The notes under the pieces: model-generated
What the model saw: the letters and a program-made list of their open reading frames with translations, nothing else
Told to the model about the DNA's origin: nothing
Databases searched by the model: none
Program-made: the position numbers and the translations under genes
Assembly: GCF_014650575.1 (NCBI RefSeq)
Contig: NZ_BMVF01000012.1
Span: 174,145-238,144 of the forward strand
Direction: 5' to 3'
DNA length: 64,000 bases
From: Streptomyces naganishii JCM 4654
GTDB lineage: Bacteria; Actinomycetota; Actinomycetes; Streptomycetales; Streptomycetaceae
In this document: positions 24,235 to 32,720 of the stretch, piece after piece
How positions within the stretch are numbered: the stretch's first letter is position 1
Layout: each line of letters opens with the position of its first letter

Positions 24235-25152
24235 TCAGGCGTTCGCGTGGTCGGCGATGAGCTCGCGGGCCGCGTCGAGGTCGTCGGGGGTCTTCAGCGC
24301 CAGCGTCTTCACACCGGGCAGCGCGCGCTTGGCGAGTCCGGTGAGCGTGCCGCCGGGGCACACCTCGAGGAGCGCGGTCACGCCGAGCTCCTTGAAGGTC
24401 TCCATGCACAGGTCCCAGCGGACCGGGTTGGCCACCTGGCCCACCAGCCGCTCGACGACCTCGGCGCCGCTGTGCACCGCCCGGCCGTCCTTGTTGGAGA
24501 CGTAGGTGACCTTCGGGTCGGACGGCTGGAGCGCCTTGGCGGCCTCGGCCAGCTTGTCGACCGCGGGGGCCATGTGGTGGGTGTGGAAGGCGCCCGCCAC
24601 CTTCAGCGGCACCACCTTGCGCACGCCCTCGGGCTTGTCCTCGTTCAGCGCGGCGAGCTGCGCCATGGTGCCGGCGGCCACGATCTGGCCCGCGCCGTTG
24701 ACGTTCGCCGGGGTCAGGCCCAGCTTGCGCAGGTGCTCGACGGACACCTCCGGGTCGCCGCCGAGCAGCGCCGACATGCCGGTCTCGGTGATCGCGGCGG
24801 CCTCGGCCATCGCCAGGCCCCGCCTGCGGACCAGGGTCAGGGCGGCGGTGTCGTCCAGCACGCCCGCGAAGGCGGCCGCGGTGATCTCACCCACGCTGTG
24901 GCCCGCCACGGCACCGGGTGCCACGTCACCGAGCGCCGACGCCGACAGGATCCCGGCGGCGACGAGCAGCGGCTGGGCCACGGCCGTGTCGCGGATCGCG
25001 TCCGCGTCGGCCTGCGTCCCGAAGTGGACGAGGTCCAGGCCGATGGCGTCCGACCAGGCCGCCACGCGGTCGGCGGCACCGGGCAGTTCGAGCCAGGGAG
25101 TCAGGAAGCCGGGCGTCTGGGCGCCCTGGCCGGGAGCGACGAGTACGAGCAC
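24235..25152 (-). CDS. fabD: Malonyl-CoA:ACP transacylase (FabD)
   Basis: Transfers malonate from CoA to ACP for fatty-acid elongation (and often for polyketides). About 305 aa. The N-terminal loop is APGQGAQTPGF, the nucleophile is Ser86 in GHSVGE, and the catalytic His region is GAFHTHHM. The translation start is ambiguous: GTG at 25152 (VLVLVAPG, as in known Streptomyces proteins) or GTG two codons upstream at 25158, both behind a GAGAG stretch. It is the first gene of the fab operon, just downstream of fasR and a putative FasR box. Confidence 0.95.
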   Translation of the reverse strand: MLVLVAPGQGAQTPGFLTPWLELPGAADRVAAWSDAIGLDLVHFGTQADADAIRDTAVAQPLLVAAGILSASALGDVAPGAVAGHSVGEITAAAFAGVLDDTAALTLVRRRGLAMAEAAAITETGMSALLGGDPEVSVEHLRKLGLTPANVNGAGQIVAAGTMAQLAALNEDKPEGVRKVVPLKVAGAFHTHHMAPAVDKLAEAAKALQPSDPKVTYVSNKDGRAVHSGAEVVERLVGQVANPVRWDLCMETFKELGVTALLEVCPGGTLTGLAKRALPGVKTLALKTPDDLDAARELIADHANA

Positions 25153-25218
25153 TCTCACACTCTCTCTTGGGGACGGGCACGGCCGCCCGTGGGGACAGGG
25201 ACGAAGAACACGGAGGGG

Positions 25219-25239
25219 TTTTGTGGACCCCCGACAAAA
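25219..25239. promoter_or_regulatory. Candidate FasR operator of the fab operon
   Basis: TTTTGT-N9-ACAAAA, a perfect inverted repeat in AT-rich bases, lies between the fasR stop and fabD, about 65 nt upstream of the fabD start. FasR is known to activate this operon in Streptomyces by binding its promoter. This dyad is the only obvious symmetrical site in the gap. Confidence 0.65.
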
Positions 25240-25241
25240 GC

Positions 25242-26447
25242 CTAGGCCTGAGGATCTCCATCGGCCAGACGCCCCAGGATCAGCGCGATCCTCAGTGTGA
25301 ACGCGGATCGTACATCGGAAGGCGACCATCCGGTGACGTCAGTCACACGTCGGAGCCGGTAGCGCACGGTGTTCGGGTGAACGAAGAGCATTCTGGCCGC
25401 GCCTTCCAGACTGCTCGCCTGCTCCAGATAAACACTCAAGGTTTCCAGGAGCGCGGAGCCGGCCTCCTCCAGCGGTCTGTAGATCTCCTCTACCAACTGC
25501 TCCCGCGCGCCCGGATCCCCGGCGATCGCGCGCTCCGGCAGCAGATCGTCCGCCAGCACCGGTCGCGGGGCGTCCTGCCAGGCGAAACACGCCTTCAGGC
25601 CGGCCGCGGCGGCCTGCGCGGAGCGGGTCGCGGCCAGCAGGTCCGGCACGATGGGCCCGGCCACCACCGGCCCGGCCGCGTACGGCCCGATCAGCGACTT
25701 GGCCACCGCCAGCGGGTTGTCGCTGCCGCCCGCGATCACCACCAGCCGGTCCCCGAGCACCCCGGTGAGCACCTGGAGCTTGGCGTGCCGGGCGGCCCGC
25801 CGGATCGCCTCCACCGTCAACTCCGAGTCACCGTCGGGCGCGGTCCCGAGCACCACGCACACGTGCTCCGGCGAGTTCCAGCCGAGCGCCGCCGCCCGCG
25901 ACACCGCGCCCTCGTCGGCCTCCCCGCTGAGCACGGCGTTCACCACCAGCGACTCCAGCCGCGCGTCCCAGGCACCGCGTGCCTCGGCGGCCTGGGCGTA
26001 GACCTGCGCCGTGGCGAAGGCGATCTCCCGGGCGTACACCAGCAGCGCCTCGCGCAGCACGCTCTCGTCGCCCGGCGCCGCGACCTCGTCGATCGCGGAC
26101 TCCATGACCTCGATCGTGGTGCGCACCATCTCCACGGTCTGCCGCAGCGTGATCGCCCGGGTCAGCTCGCGCGGTGCGGTACCGAACACGTCGGTGGAGA
26201 TCGCCTGCGGGGCGTCCGGGTGCCGGAACCACTCGGTGAACGCGGCGATGCCCGCCTGGGCGACGAGCCCGATCCAGGAACGGTTCTCCGGGGGCATGGC
26301 CCGGTACCACGGCAGCGTCTCGTCCATCCGCGCGATGGCCTGGGCGGCCAGCGACCCGGAGGACTTCTCCAGCCGTTTCAGGGTCGCGGCGTGCGGATGG
26401 GCGGGCCGAGCGGCGGCTTCGGACGTGTGGGATTCGGGTTCGGGCAC
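25242..26447 (-). CDS. fasR: FasR, PucR-type activator of fatty-acid synthesis
   Basis: A 401-aa regulator with a central GGDEF-like/PucR domain and a C-terminal HTH of the HTH_30 class: EGAARMLFVHPNTVRYRLRRVTDVTGWSP (about 355-385). Its position directly upstream of fabD and its C-terminal PucR HTH match FasR of S. coelicolor, which activates fabDH-acpP-fabF. It acts in the cytosol as a DNA-binding activator, probably sensing acyl products. It is divergent from the pirin gene. A longer reading from 26454 in another frame is a shadow. Confidence 0.9.
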   Translation of the reverse strand: MPEPESHTSEAAARPAHPHAATLKRLEKSSGSLAAQAIARMDETLPWYRAMPPENRSWIGLVAQAGIAAFTEWFRHPDAPQAISTDVFGTAPRELTRAITLRQTVEMVRTTIEVMESAIDEVAAPGDESVLREALLVYAREIAFATAQVYAQAAEARGAWDARLESLVVNAVLSGEADEGAVSRAAALGWNSPEHVCVVLGTAPDGDSELTVEAIRRAARHAKLQVLTGVLGDRLVVIAGGSDNPLAVAKSLIGPYAAGPVVAGPIVPDLLAATRSAQAAAAGLKACFAWQDAPRPVLADDLLPERAIAGDPGAREQLVEEIYRPLEEAGSALLETLSVYLEQASSLEGAARMLFVHPNTVRYRLRRVTDVTGWSPSDVRSAFTLRIALILGRLADGDPQA

Positions 26448-26540
26448 GGGACAAGACTGCCTTATCCGGACTCCAGTGCGTGCCGCCGGGTCACAGGTGG
26501 GGCCTCAGCGGCCCGCCCGCCGGGGTCTACGGTGTCCTGT

Positions 26541-27203
26541 GTGACCACGGACGTACGGCGCGCGGCGGAGCGCTACCAGGGCGGCGACCCGGCCGCCGGG
26601 ATCACCACCCGGCACGCCTTCTCCTTCGGCCCGCACTACGACCCCGGCAACCTCCGCTTCGGCGCCCTGATCGCCTGCAACGAGGAGCGCCTGGCCCCCG
26701 GCGCCGGCTTCGGCGAGCACCCGCACAGCCACACCGAGATCGTCACCTGGGTCGTCGAGGGCGAGCTGACCCACCGCGACTCCGCCGGCCACGAGACGGT
26801 CGTCCGCCCCGGCGACGTGCAGCACCTGAGCTCGGCGGCCGGCGTCCGCCACGTCGAACGCAACGACACCGACGCCCCCCTGACGTTCGTCCAGATGTGG
26901 CTGGCCCCCCTTCAGCCCGGCGGCGACCCCCGCTACGAGATCGTCCACGGCATCGCCGACGCCACCCCGTACGCCGTCCCCGAGGCCGCCGCCATGCTCC
27001 ACGTCCGCCGCCTGACACCCGGCGAACGCACCGCGATCCCGGACGCGCCCCACGTCTACCTCCACGTGGTACGCGGCGAAGTCACCCTCTCCGAAACCCA
27101 CTTGACCCCAGGCGACGCGGCCCGCCTCACGAACACCGAGGATGCGGAGGCGGTGGCGGTGACGGCCGCGGAACTCCTGGTGTGGGAGATGACGGCGGCC
27201 TGA
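26541..27203 (+). CDS. Pirin-family cupin protein
   Basis: A 220-aa bicupin. The metal-binding first cupin is visible as GFGEHPHSHTEIVTWVVEGELTHRDSAG, with the conserved His pair and Glu, followed by GDVQHLSSAAGVRHVERN. The second domain (about 140-220) is shorter. Pirins bind Fe or Ni; bacterial members may be quercetinases or regulate other enzymes. A GTG start is used; another in-frame GTG lies three codons upstream. It is divergent from fasR. Confidence 0.88.
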   Translation: MTTDVRRAAERYQGGDPAAGITTRHAFSFGPHYDPGNLRFGALIACNEERLAPGAGFGEHPHSHTEIVTWVVEGELTHRDSAGHETVVRPGDVQHLSSAAGVRHVERNDTDAPLTFVQMWLAPLQPGGDPRYEIVHGIADATPYAVPEAAAMLHVRRLTPGERTAIPDAPHVYLHVVRGEVTLSETHLTPGDAARLTNTEDAEAVAVTAAELLVWEMTAA

Positions 27204-27253
27204 ACGACCCGGCGCGACCCCCGAGTGGCCGGACTGGTTCAGCCCGCGGACGT

Positions 27254-27562
27254 TCAGCGCCCTTCAGCGTTGAACTCGGCGATCCTCTCCGCCAGTTCCG
27301 CGAGCGAGTCGATACGCATCGTCGTGATCGCGTCCGCGTCCGGGTCGCGCCGCTGGATCGTGCCCCAGGGGCCGCGCCGGATCAGGGCGGTCAGAAGCCC
27401 GGCCCGCACGGCCGGGCGGATGTCGTTGTCGAGCCGGTCACCGACGTACAGGATCTCTCCCGGCTCGGCGGGCGTCGCCTCGATGACGTGCTCGAAGAAC
27501 CTCACGTCGGGCCTCGACGCCCCCCAGTCACAGTGCGAATCCCGTTCGAGCAGGCCCGTCGA
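27254..27562 (-). pseudogene. Truncated HAD-superfamily hydrolase (C-terminal half only)
   Basis: About 102 codons reading STGLLERDSHCDWGASRPDVRFF..., then GEILYVGDRLDNDIRPAVRAGL (HAD motif IV, with the GDxxxND metal site) to the stop. The motif I DxD nucleophile and the cap domain are absent. The reading frame is closed upstream by the TAG at 27563-27565, which is also the stop of the small DUF397-like ORF in the same frame. Full HAD hydrolases of this type run about 220-230 aa, so the 5' half has been lost by deletion or recombination. A short product from the GTG at 27505 is possible but would lack catalytic residues. Confidence 0.8.
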
Positions 27563-27694
27563 CTACCGCAGGCCGTCGACGAACGCCTGCAAGGCCCCCG
27601 CGCCGATCGTGACCACGGGACCGGCCGGGTCCTTGCCGTCGCGCACCGGCACGGCGCCGGAATCAACGTTCCTCAGTGCTGTGCGGGGCCGCAT
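27563..27694 (-). CDS. Very short DUF397-like protein (remnant or intact mini-gene)
   Basis: A 43-aa ORF with a strong Shine-Dalgarno (AAGGAGG, 6 nt before the ATG). Its last 28 residues, AVPVRDGKDPAGPVVTIGAG followed by ALQAFVDGLR, match the C-terminal end of DUF397 proteins, which normally are about 60-90 aa and lie beside helix-turn-helix genes in Streptomyces. The N-terminal half of DUF397 is missing, and the partner HTH gene is not here. It is in frame with the broken HAD gene that follows. Probably a recombination product; expression is possible. Confidence 0.5.
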   Translation of the reverse strand: MRPRTALRNVDSGAVPVRDGKDPAGPVVTIGAGALQAFVDGLR

Positions 27695-27720
27695 GGCGTT
27701 CCTCCTTGCCGCCAGGGGTG

Positions 27721-28539
27721 TCAGCGGATTTCCGCCAGTACCGCGTCCGTGAAGGCCGGCCACGCCTCGACGGCCCACGGGCCGAAGGCGCGGTCCGTCA
27801 GGGCGACGCAGGCCGCGCCCGCGGCCGGGTCGGTCCACAGGAACGTGCCGGACTGGCCGAAGTGGCCGAAGGTGCGGGGGGAGGAGGAAGCGCCCGTCCA
27901 GTGGGGGGACTTGGAGTCGCGGATCTCGAAGCCGAGGCCCCAGTCGTTGGGGTTCTGGTGGCCGTAGCCGGGCAGGACGCCCTTCGTGCCCGGGTACTGG
28001 ACCGTCATCGCCTCGGCGACCGTGCGCGGGTCCAGCAGGCGGGGCGCCTGGATCTCGGCGGCGAAGCGGAGGAGGTCCTCGACCGTGGAGGCGCCGTCCT
28101 TGGCGGGGGAGCCGTCCAGGGACGTGCTCGTCATGCCCAGCGGCTCCAGCACCGCCTGGCGCAGGTACTGCGCGAACGGGATGTCCGTGGCCTTGGCCAC
28201 ATGGTCGCCCAGGACCTCGAAACCGGCGTTGGAGTACAGCCGGCGCTCGCCGGGCGGGGCCGTCACCCGGTGCTCGTCGAAGGCCAGGCCCGAGGTGTGG
28301 GCCAGCAGGTGGCGGACGGTGGCGCCGGGCGGGCCGGCCGGCTCGTCCAGCTCGACCGCGCCCTCCTCGTAGGCGACGAGCACCGCGTAGGCCGCCAGCG
28401 GCTTGGTGACCGAGGCGAGCGGGAAGCGGTGGCCGGCCGGGCCGTGGGTGCCCAGTACCGTGCCGTCCGCGCGGACCACGCCCGCCGCGGCGGTGGGGAC
28501 GGGCCAGTTCTCGATCGAGGCCAGGCTGTGCAGCGACAT
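27721..28539 (-). CDS. Serine hydrolase, beta-lactamase class C family
   Basis: A 272-aa penicillin-binding-fold hydrolase, shorter than the usual 350-400 aa, with no signal peptide. SxxK is ASVTKPLAAYA near residue 43. The YxN motif is LYSNAGFEVLG near 104, and the HxG-type third motif is HFGQSGTFLW near 225. It probably cleaves esters or small amides in the cytosol; true beta-lactamase activity is not implied. It lies 19 nt downstream of the GNAT gene on the same strand, so the two are likely co-transcribed. Confidence 0.86.
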   Translation of the reverse strand: MSLHSLASIENWPVPTAAAGVVRADGTVLGTHGPAGHRFPLASVTKPLAAYAVLVAYEEGAVELDEPAGPPGATVRHLLAHTSGLAFDEHRVTAPPGERRLYSNAGFEVLGDHVAKATDIPFAQYLRQAVLEPLGMTSTSLDGSPAKDGASTVEDLLRFAAEIQAPRLLDPRTVAEAMTVQYPGTKGVLPGYGHQNPNDWGLGFEIRDSKSPHWTGASSSPRTFGHFGQSGTFLWTDPAAGAACVALTDRAFGPWAVEAWPAFTDAVLAEIR

Positions 28540-28557
28540 GGCACCGAGCCTAAGCGG

Positions 28558-29028
28558 TCACAGCCACAGCTCCAGCAACGGGTCGGGCTTGGGGCGGAAG
28601 CCCAGGGAGGTGTAGAGCGGCCGGCCCTGCGCGGACGTGGTGAGCTGCACGCGGTCGGCGCCGCGCTCGCGGAACCACTCCAGCAGCGCGTCCATGCACG
28701 CGCGCGCGTACCCGCGCCGGCGGGTGCCGGGGTCGGTGGCGACGCTGAAGACGTAGCCGACCGTGCCCAGCGGGTTGCCGGCCCGGCCGATGCGGTAGTC
28801 GAGCGTGCCCGCCACCAGCGCGGCCAGCGCCCCCGGCCGCTCCGGGTGGTCCACGACGAACGCCGCGAAGGTGCCGTCGGCCTCGGCGAGCCTGGCCCGC
28901 AGCGTCGGCAGGGACCGCGCGTGCCAGTCCGTGGAGCCGTCGGCCGTGGCCATCGAGTCGATCATCACCTGGCGAAGCCGCAGCACCTCACCGGCGTCCT
29001 CGGGCACGGCACGTCGTACGAGACTCAT
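28558..29028 (-). CDS. GNAT-family N-acetyltransferase
   Basis: A 156-aa acetyltransferase. The acetyl-CoA-binding motif A reads VATDPGTRRRGYARACMDALLEWF near 88-110, followed by motif B LTTSAQGRPLYTSLGFRPK near 130-150. The beta-bulge GxVxYVFSVAT strand precedes it. The acceptor (an amine of a small molecule, peptide or antibiotic) cannot be predicted. It is divergent from the MerR gene and followed by a serine hydrolase gene. Confidence 0.9.
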   Translation of the reverse strand: MSLVRRAVPEDAGEVLRLRQVMIDSMATADGSTDWHARSLPTLRARLAEADGTFAAFVVDHPERPGALAALVAGTLDYRIGRAGNPLGTVGYVFSVATDPGTRRRGYARACMDALLEWFRERGADRVQLTTSAQGRPLYTSLGFRPKPDPLLELWL

Positions 29029-29099
29029 GGCGCGCAGGCTAGCCAGCGCGCCCCGGCGGCGTCGCGCGTTTTTCTTACCGGCTCACCGGATTCCGCTTG

Positions 29100-29117
29100 C
29101 TTGGAGTGCACTCCAAG
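29100..29117 (+). promoter_or_regulatory. MerR-type operator, perfect 18-bp palindrome
   Basis: CTTGGAGTG-CACTCCAAG lies 17 nt before the MerR start codon, with TTGGAG as a -35-like element and TAGCGT as a weak -10 after a long spacer. This sequence class is what NmlR/AdhR-type MerR regulators bind, so autoregulation is expected. Confidence 0.75.
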
Positions 29118-29134
29118 GCCATAGCGTTAAGGCC

Positions 29135-29626
29135 ATGACGGTGACGCAGACCACGGCCGTGGCCACCGAGGAGACCGAAGCGACCGGCGCGACCGACATC
29201 TGCTCCGCCCCGCCGCGGCGCCACCCGCGCCCCGACGGGCAGGACAGCTACACGATCAGCGAGGTCGTCGCCTTCACCGGGCTCACCGCGCACACGCTGC
29301 GCTGGTACGAGCGGATCGGGCTGATGGCCCACGTCGACCGCTCGCACACCGGCCAGCGCCGCTACACCAACCGCGACCTGGACTGGCTCGACCTCGTCGG
29401 CAAGCTCCGGCTGACCGGCATGCCGGTGGCCGACATGGTGCGGTACGCGGAGCTGGTGCGCGCGGGCGAGAGCACGTACGGCGAGCGGTACGAGCTGCTG
29501 GAGGCGACCCGCCGGGACGTCCTGGCCCGCATCGACGAGCTCCGGGACACCCTCGCCGTCCTGGACTACAAGATCGGCATCTACGCGAACGCCGGCCGCC
29601 GGTACGAGACGAGCCGCGCCCGCTGA
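29135..29626 (+). CDS. MerR-family regulator (NmlR/AdhR-like)
   Basis: A 163-aa regulator with an N-terminal extension of about 45 residues, then the MerR winged helix: YTISEVVAFTGLTAHTLRWYERIGLM and QRRYTNRDLDWLDLVGKLR. A dimerisation helix follows (LLEATRRDVLARIDELRDTLAVLDYKIGIYA), as in NmlR/AdhR-like regulators of aldehyde or reductase genes. The C-terminal effector part is short and has no Cys cluster, so metal sensing is unlikely. Its own palindromic operator lies immediately upstream. No aldo/keto reductase target is adjacent; targets may be elsewhere. Confidence 0.9.
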   Translation: MTVTQTTAVATEETEATGATDICSAPPRRHPRPDGQDSYTISEVVAFTGLTAHTLRWYERIGLMAHVDRSHTGQRRYTNRDLDWLDLVGKLRLTGMPVADMVRYAELVRAGESTYGERYELLEATRRDVLARIDELRDTLAVLDYKIGIYANAGRRYETSRAR

Positions 29627-29676
29627 CCCGCGCCCGCCGGCCGGTGCCCGGTCCGCGCCCGCTGGCCCGCGCCCGC

Positions 29677-30549
29677 TCACAGCTCGGCCAGGAGCTCCGC
29701 CTTCTTCACCGAGAACTCCTCGTCCGTGACCAGGCCCGCCTGGTGGAGTTCGCCGAGGTGGCGGATGCGGTCGGCGATGTCGGCCGGGTCGCGGCGCGGC
29801 GCCGGGACCGGCGCCGGGGTCGCCGGGCCCGCGGCCCGCACCGCGGCCAGCACGGCGGCCGCGAACGGCAGCGACTCGTGCACCGGTCCGTACCCGAGCC
29901 CGAACACCACCGCGGCCGGATCCTGGTCCGGCTGCGGCGGCCGGGACCGGTCGGCGGCGCCCTGCGAGCCGCCCGCCTCGCGGGGCAGCAGCCGCAGGTG
30001 GCCCTCGAGGATCTCCGGCGAGCGCCACTCCACCCCGCCGAGCCCGGCCACGGGGAAGCTCTGGTCGCCGGCCTTCCACTTGGCCGAGGACGCGCCGGTC
30101 CACGACCAGCGGAACCGCACCGCGCTGCCGTCGAAGGACGCCTTCCCGTCGTACGCCTTGAACTGCAGCGGCGGCTCGGGCGGCGCCACCAGGTGGCGTT
30201 CGGCCGGGCCGGCGTCCGTGAGCCGTGCGCGCAGCTCGTCGGCGTAGTACTCGGCCAGGGTCGCGCGCTCGGCGGGCACGACCAGGCGGTAGGGGTCGCA
30301 GCCCTCCTTGAGCTGGCCGTCGGCCGCGTCCATCAGCGGGTCGGCGCCCGGTCTGGGCTCGGCCCGCAGGACCACGGTCCCGCGCCGGCCGGGGGTGAGC
30401 GTCACGCTCGCGAGGGCGGTCAGCGGGACCCGGCGTTCGCCGAGCGTCTGGAAGAGCTTCGGTGTCCGTATCCCCCGTTCGTAGCGGATGAGCACGGAAT
30501 CGGACGCGAACTCCCAGGCAGCGTGAAATCCGGTCAGTACGTCACCCAT
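29677..30549 (-). CDS. DUF4429 and SHOCT domain protein
   Basis: A 290-aa cytosolic protein. Residues 1-250 carry two copies of a DUF4429/PH-like beta domain (VLIRYERGIRTPKLFQTLGERRVPLTAL and KASFDGSAVRFRW...). The last 35 residues are a SHOCT helix pair: DIADRIRHLGELHQAGLVTDEEFSVKKAELLAEL. SHOCT proteins are often oligomerisation or membrane-associated modules. ATG at 30549 (MGDVL) is preferred because the homologous start motif MGDVLxGFHAAW follows; ATG at 30558 is also possible. Function unknown. Confidence 0.84.
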   Translation of the reverse strand: MGDVLTGFHAAWEFASDSVLIRYERGIRTPKLFQTLGERRVPLTALASVTLTPGRRGTVVLRAEPRPGADPLMDAADGQLKEGCDPYRLVVPAERATLAEYYADELRARLTDAGPAERHLVAPPEPPLQFKAYDGKASFDGSAVRFRWSWTGASSAKWKAGDQSFPVAGLGGVEWRSPEILEGHLRLLPREAGGSQGAADRSRPPQPDQDPAAVVFGLGYGPVHESLPFAAAVLAAVRAAGPATPAPVPAPRRDPADIADRIRHLGELHQAGLVTDEEFSVKKAELLAEL

Positions 30550-30632
30550 GCGGCTCATCGTAGGCGGCACGAGCTGCTTCGTCCCTCCCCGCGCGGACCG
30601 CACTTCCTGCTGTCTCTACGCGCGTCCGGCCT

Positions 30633-31835
30633 TCATCGTGCGGGCAGATCCGCCCGGCACCCGTCGTCGTCGTGGGCGCAGCGCACCGAGTCGTAGGCGC
30701 CGACGCCGATCCGCGCGAAGTTGGCCAGGCTGTCGGTGCCCGGCTCGAAGTAGCCCGCGTGGCCCTTCGCGCCCCGGGCCGACAGCACGCGCGCGCCGAA
30801 CGCCGAGGAGACCGGGTCGGCGCCGTGGCCGAGCCCGCCGAGCTCGAGGTAGGGCACGTCCTGGATCCAGTCGGTGGCGTCCCGCATCGCCCACACGTTC
30901 GCGGAGGTGTGCAGGTGGGAGGCCTCGCGCACGCGCATGCCCGGGCTCGCGGCCACCGCTATGTCGAAGACCCGGCCGGGCAGCGAGCGCGCGGCCACCC
31001 CGCACAGCACCGAGCCGTAGCTGTGGCAGAACAGCGAGATGGGGGAGCGGCCGGGCAGCCCGCGCAGCAGCGCGTTCAGCCGGACGGCGCCCTCCTCGGC
31101 GCGCATCGCGGTGGCCGCGTCGACGCCGAGCCCGCTGGGCGCGGTGTAGTCGGCCCAGGCGATCACGGCCGTACGGACGCCGGGCTTCGCGGTGCGCTCC
31201 GCCGCGTACAGCGACTTCGCCATGCCGTACGGCGCCGAGTAGGGGCGGTAGCTCTTCTCGAAGGTGAGCAGGTCGGTGTCGACGCCGGGGACGACGACGG
31301 AGATCCGCCCGGCCCTCGGCAGGTCGCCGAAGACCTCGGCGATCCGGCCCGAGCCCTCGGGGTCGAAGGCGAGGATCTGGCGGTCCCCGGCCATCAGCGT
31401 GGTGAAGCGGTGCATGCGGCGGCCCGCGTCCTGCTGCCCGGCCGGGGTGAGCCGGGGGTCGTGCATGCGCTTGAGCTCGGCCTCGCGGGCCTGGCCGAGC
31501 GCGACGCGGTTGGCCTCGTAGCGCAGGGGGACGGGGGCGCCGTTCATGTTGCCGACCGCGAGCGGGTAGCGGTGGGCGAGGCGGGCGCGGTCCTGCGCCG
31601 TCAGCGAGGCGAAGAAGCGGGTCAGCCGGGCGGGAGCGGCGTCCGCGTCGGGCAGCCGGTGGCCGTGCAGCCGGCCGTGGTCCCAGGCGGACAGGGAGGT
31701 CTGGAGGGCGGTGGACCCGCGGTGGCTGCGCACGGCCGTCCAGCCGGTGGTCGCCAGCATCACGAAGACCACGGCCAGCGCGAGCAGCGCGCGCCAGACG
31801 TTGAGCTGCGGGGAGGAGGTTTCGAAGGAAGTCAC
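30633..31835 (-). CDS. Membrane-anchored alpha/beta hydrolase
   Basis: A 400-aa protein with one N-terminal transmembrane anchor (LLALAVVFVMLATTGW, about 17-33) and a DUF1023-type alpha/beta hydrolase domain outside the membrane. The nucleophile elbow is FCHSYGSVL near 268. The Asp/His pair is probably in the C-terminal region (GADPVS, AKGHAGYFE). Arg and Ala content is high, as in neighbouring genes. Such proteins are common in streptomycetes, often with lipase or peptidase annotations; no substrate is known. It is encoded with the TetR gene upstream on the same strand, but 160 nt away. Confidence 0.8.
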   Translation of the reverse strand: MTSFETSSPQLNVWRALLALAVVFVMLATTGWTAVRSHRGSTALQTSLSAWDHGRLHGHRLPDADAAPARLTRFFASLTAQDRARLAHRYPLAVGNMNGAPVPLRYEANRVALGQAREAELKRMHDPRLTPAGQQDAGRRMHRFTTLMAGDRQILAFDPEGSGRIAEVFGDLPRAGRISVVVPGVDTDLLTFEKSYRPYSAPYGMAKSLYAAERTAKPGVRTAVIAWADYTAPSGLGVDAATAMRAEEGAVRLNALLRGLPGRSPISLFCHSYGSVLCGVAARSLPGRVFDIAVAASPGMRVREASHLHTSANVWAMRDATDWIQDVPYLELGGLGHGADPVSSAFGARVLSARGAKGHAGYFEPGTDSLANFARIGVGAYDSVRCAHDDDGCRADLPAR

Positions 31836-31997
31836 TGGGAGGACACACTAGGAGAACGAGAGGGTCTCGCGTTAACCGAGTGACAGGGATCACGTTTCAA
31901 TCCCTGTGACGGGGGCCTCAGTCCGCACGCCTGTTCAAGATCGGTCAGCCGTACGCCAGTTCAGCACCCGCCGGCGCGGCCGTCCCGCCGCCCCTGC

Positions 31998-32669
31998 TCA
32001 GGACCCCGCGCTCGTACGCCAGTTCCCGGTCAGCGCCGGACCCACCTGGTCGAGGTGGGCGGCCGTGAGGGCGCGGATCGCCTCCGGGCTGAAGTCCTCG
32101 CCCGTGCTCCACTGACGGCCCGTCACCCGCATCACCGCGCCGAAGACGGCGACCGCCAGCCGGGGCCGCGGATCGGTGTCCACGTCCAGGCCCTCGCGCG
32201 CGGCGAGCAGGCGGGCGATCTCCTCCTCGGTCTCCGCCGAGCGGCGCAGGTGCGCGGCCAGCAGCACGGGCGTCGACTCGATCAGCCGGAACATCCGCAG
32301 GTACAGCTCGACCGGCACCACCGAGGCGACCGCCTCGTTGATCGTGTCCCAGCCGTCCAGCACCGCCCGGCGCAGCGCCTCCAGCGGGGCCTCCCCGGGC
32401 GGGCGGCCGCGCAGGGAGCGTACGAAGTGCTCCTCGACCATCTCCTGGACGGCGAGGGCGACGTCCTCCTTGCCGGCGAAGTAGCGGAAGAAGGTGCGCT
32501 GCGAGACGTCGACGGCCTCGGCGATCTCGTCGACCGTGGTGCGCTCGTAACCCTGGGTGGTGAACAGCTCGAGCGCGGCCCGCAGCAGGGCGTCCCGGGT
32601 GCGCCGCTTCTTGCGCTCACGCAGACCCGGCCGCGGCACCGCCTCGGCGGCTCCCGCCGTCTCCATCAA
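31998..32669 (-). CDS. TetR-family repressor of the adjacent efflux pump
   Basis: A 223-aa TetR regulator. The N-terminal HTH is RDALLRAALELFTTQGYERTTVDEIAEAVDVSQRTFFRYFAGKED (about 25-68). The C-terminal ligand domain is all helical. It is divergent from a DHA2-type drug exporter gene, with palindromes between the two, so it most likely represses the pump and itself until a drug binds. Confidence 0.93.
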   Translation of the reverse strand: MMETAGAAEAVPRPGLRERKKRRTRDALLRAALELFTTQGYERTTVDEIAEAVDVSQRTFFRYFAGKEDVALAVQEMVEEHFVRSLRGRPPGEAPLEALRRAVLDGWDTINEAVASVVPVELYLRMFRLIESTPVLLAAHLRRSAETEEEIARLLAAREGLDVDTDPRPRLAVAVFGAVMRVTGRQWSTGEDFSPEAIRALTAAHLDQVGPALTGNWRTSAGS

Positions 32670-32720
32670 CTTCCCGGACCTCTTTCGTGCGGGGTTCGCC
32701 CAGTTCAGACTATAGGGACA

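Noticed and set aside
31951..32025. Direct repeat GTACGCCAGTTC (two copies 63 bp apart) as an attachment site
   Set aside because: One copy lies in the end of the TetR gene, and no integrase or tRNA is adjacent. Probably chance or a minor duplication.
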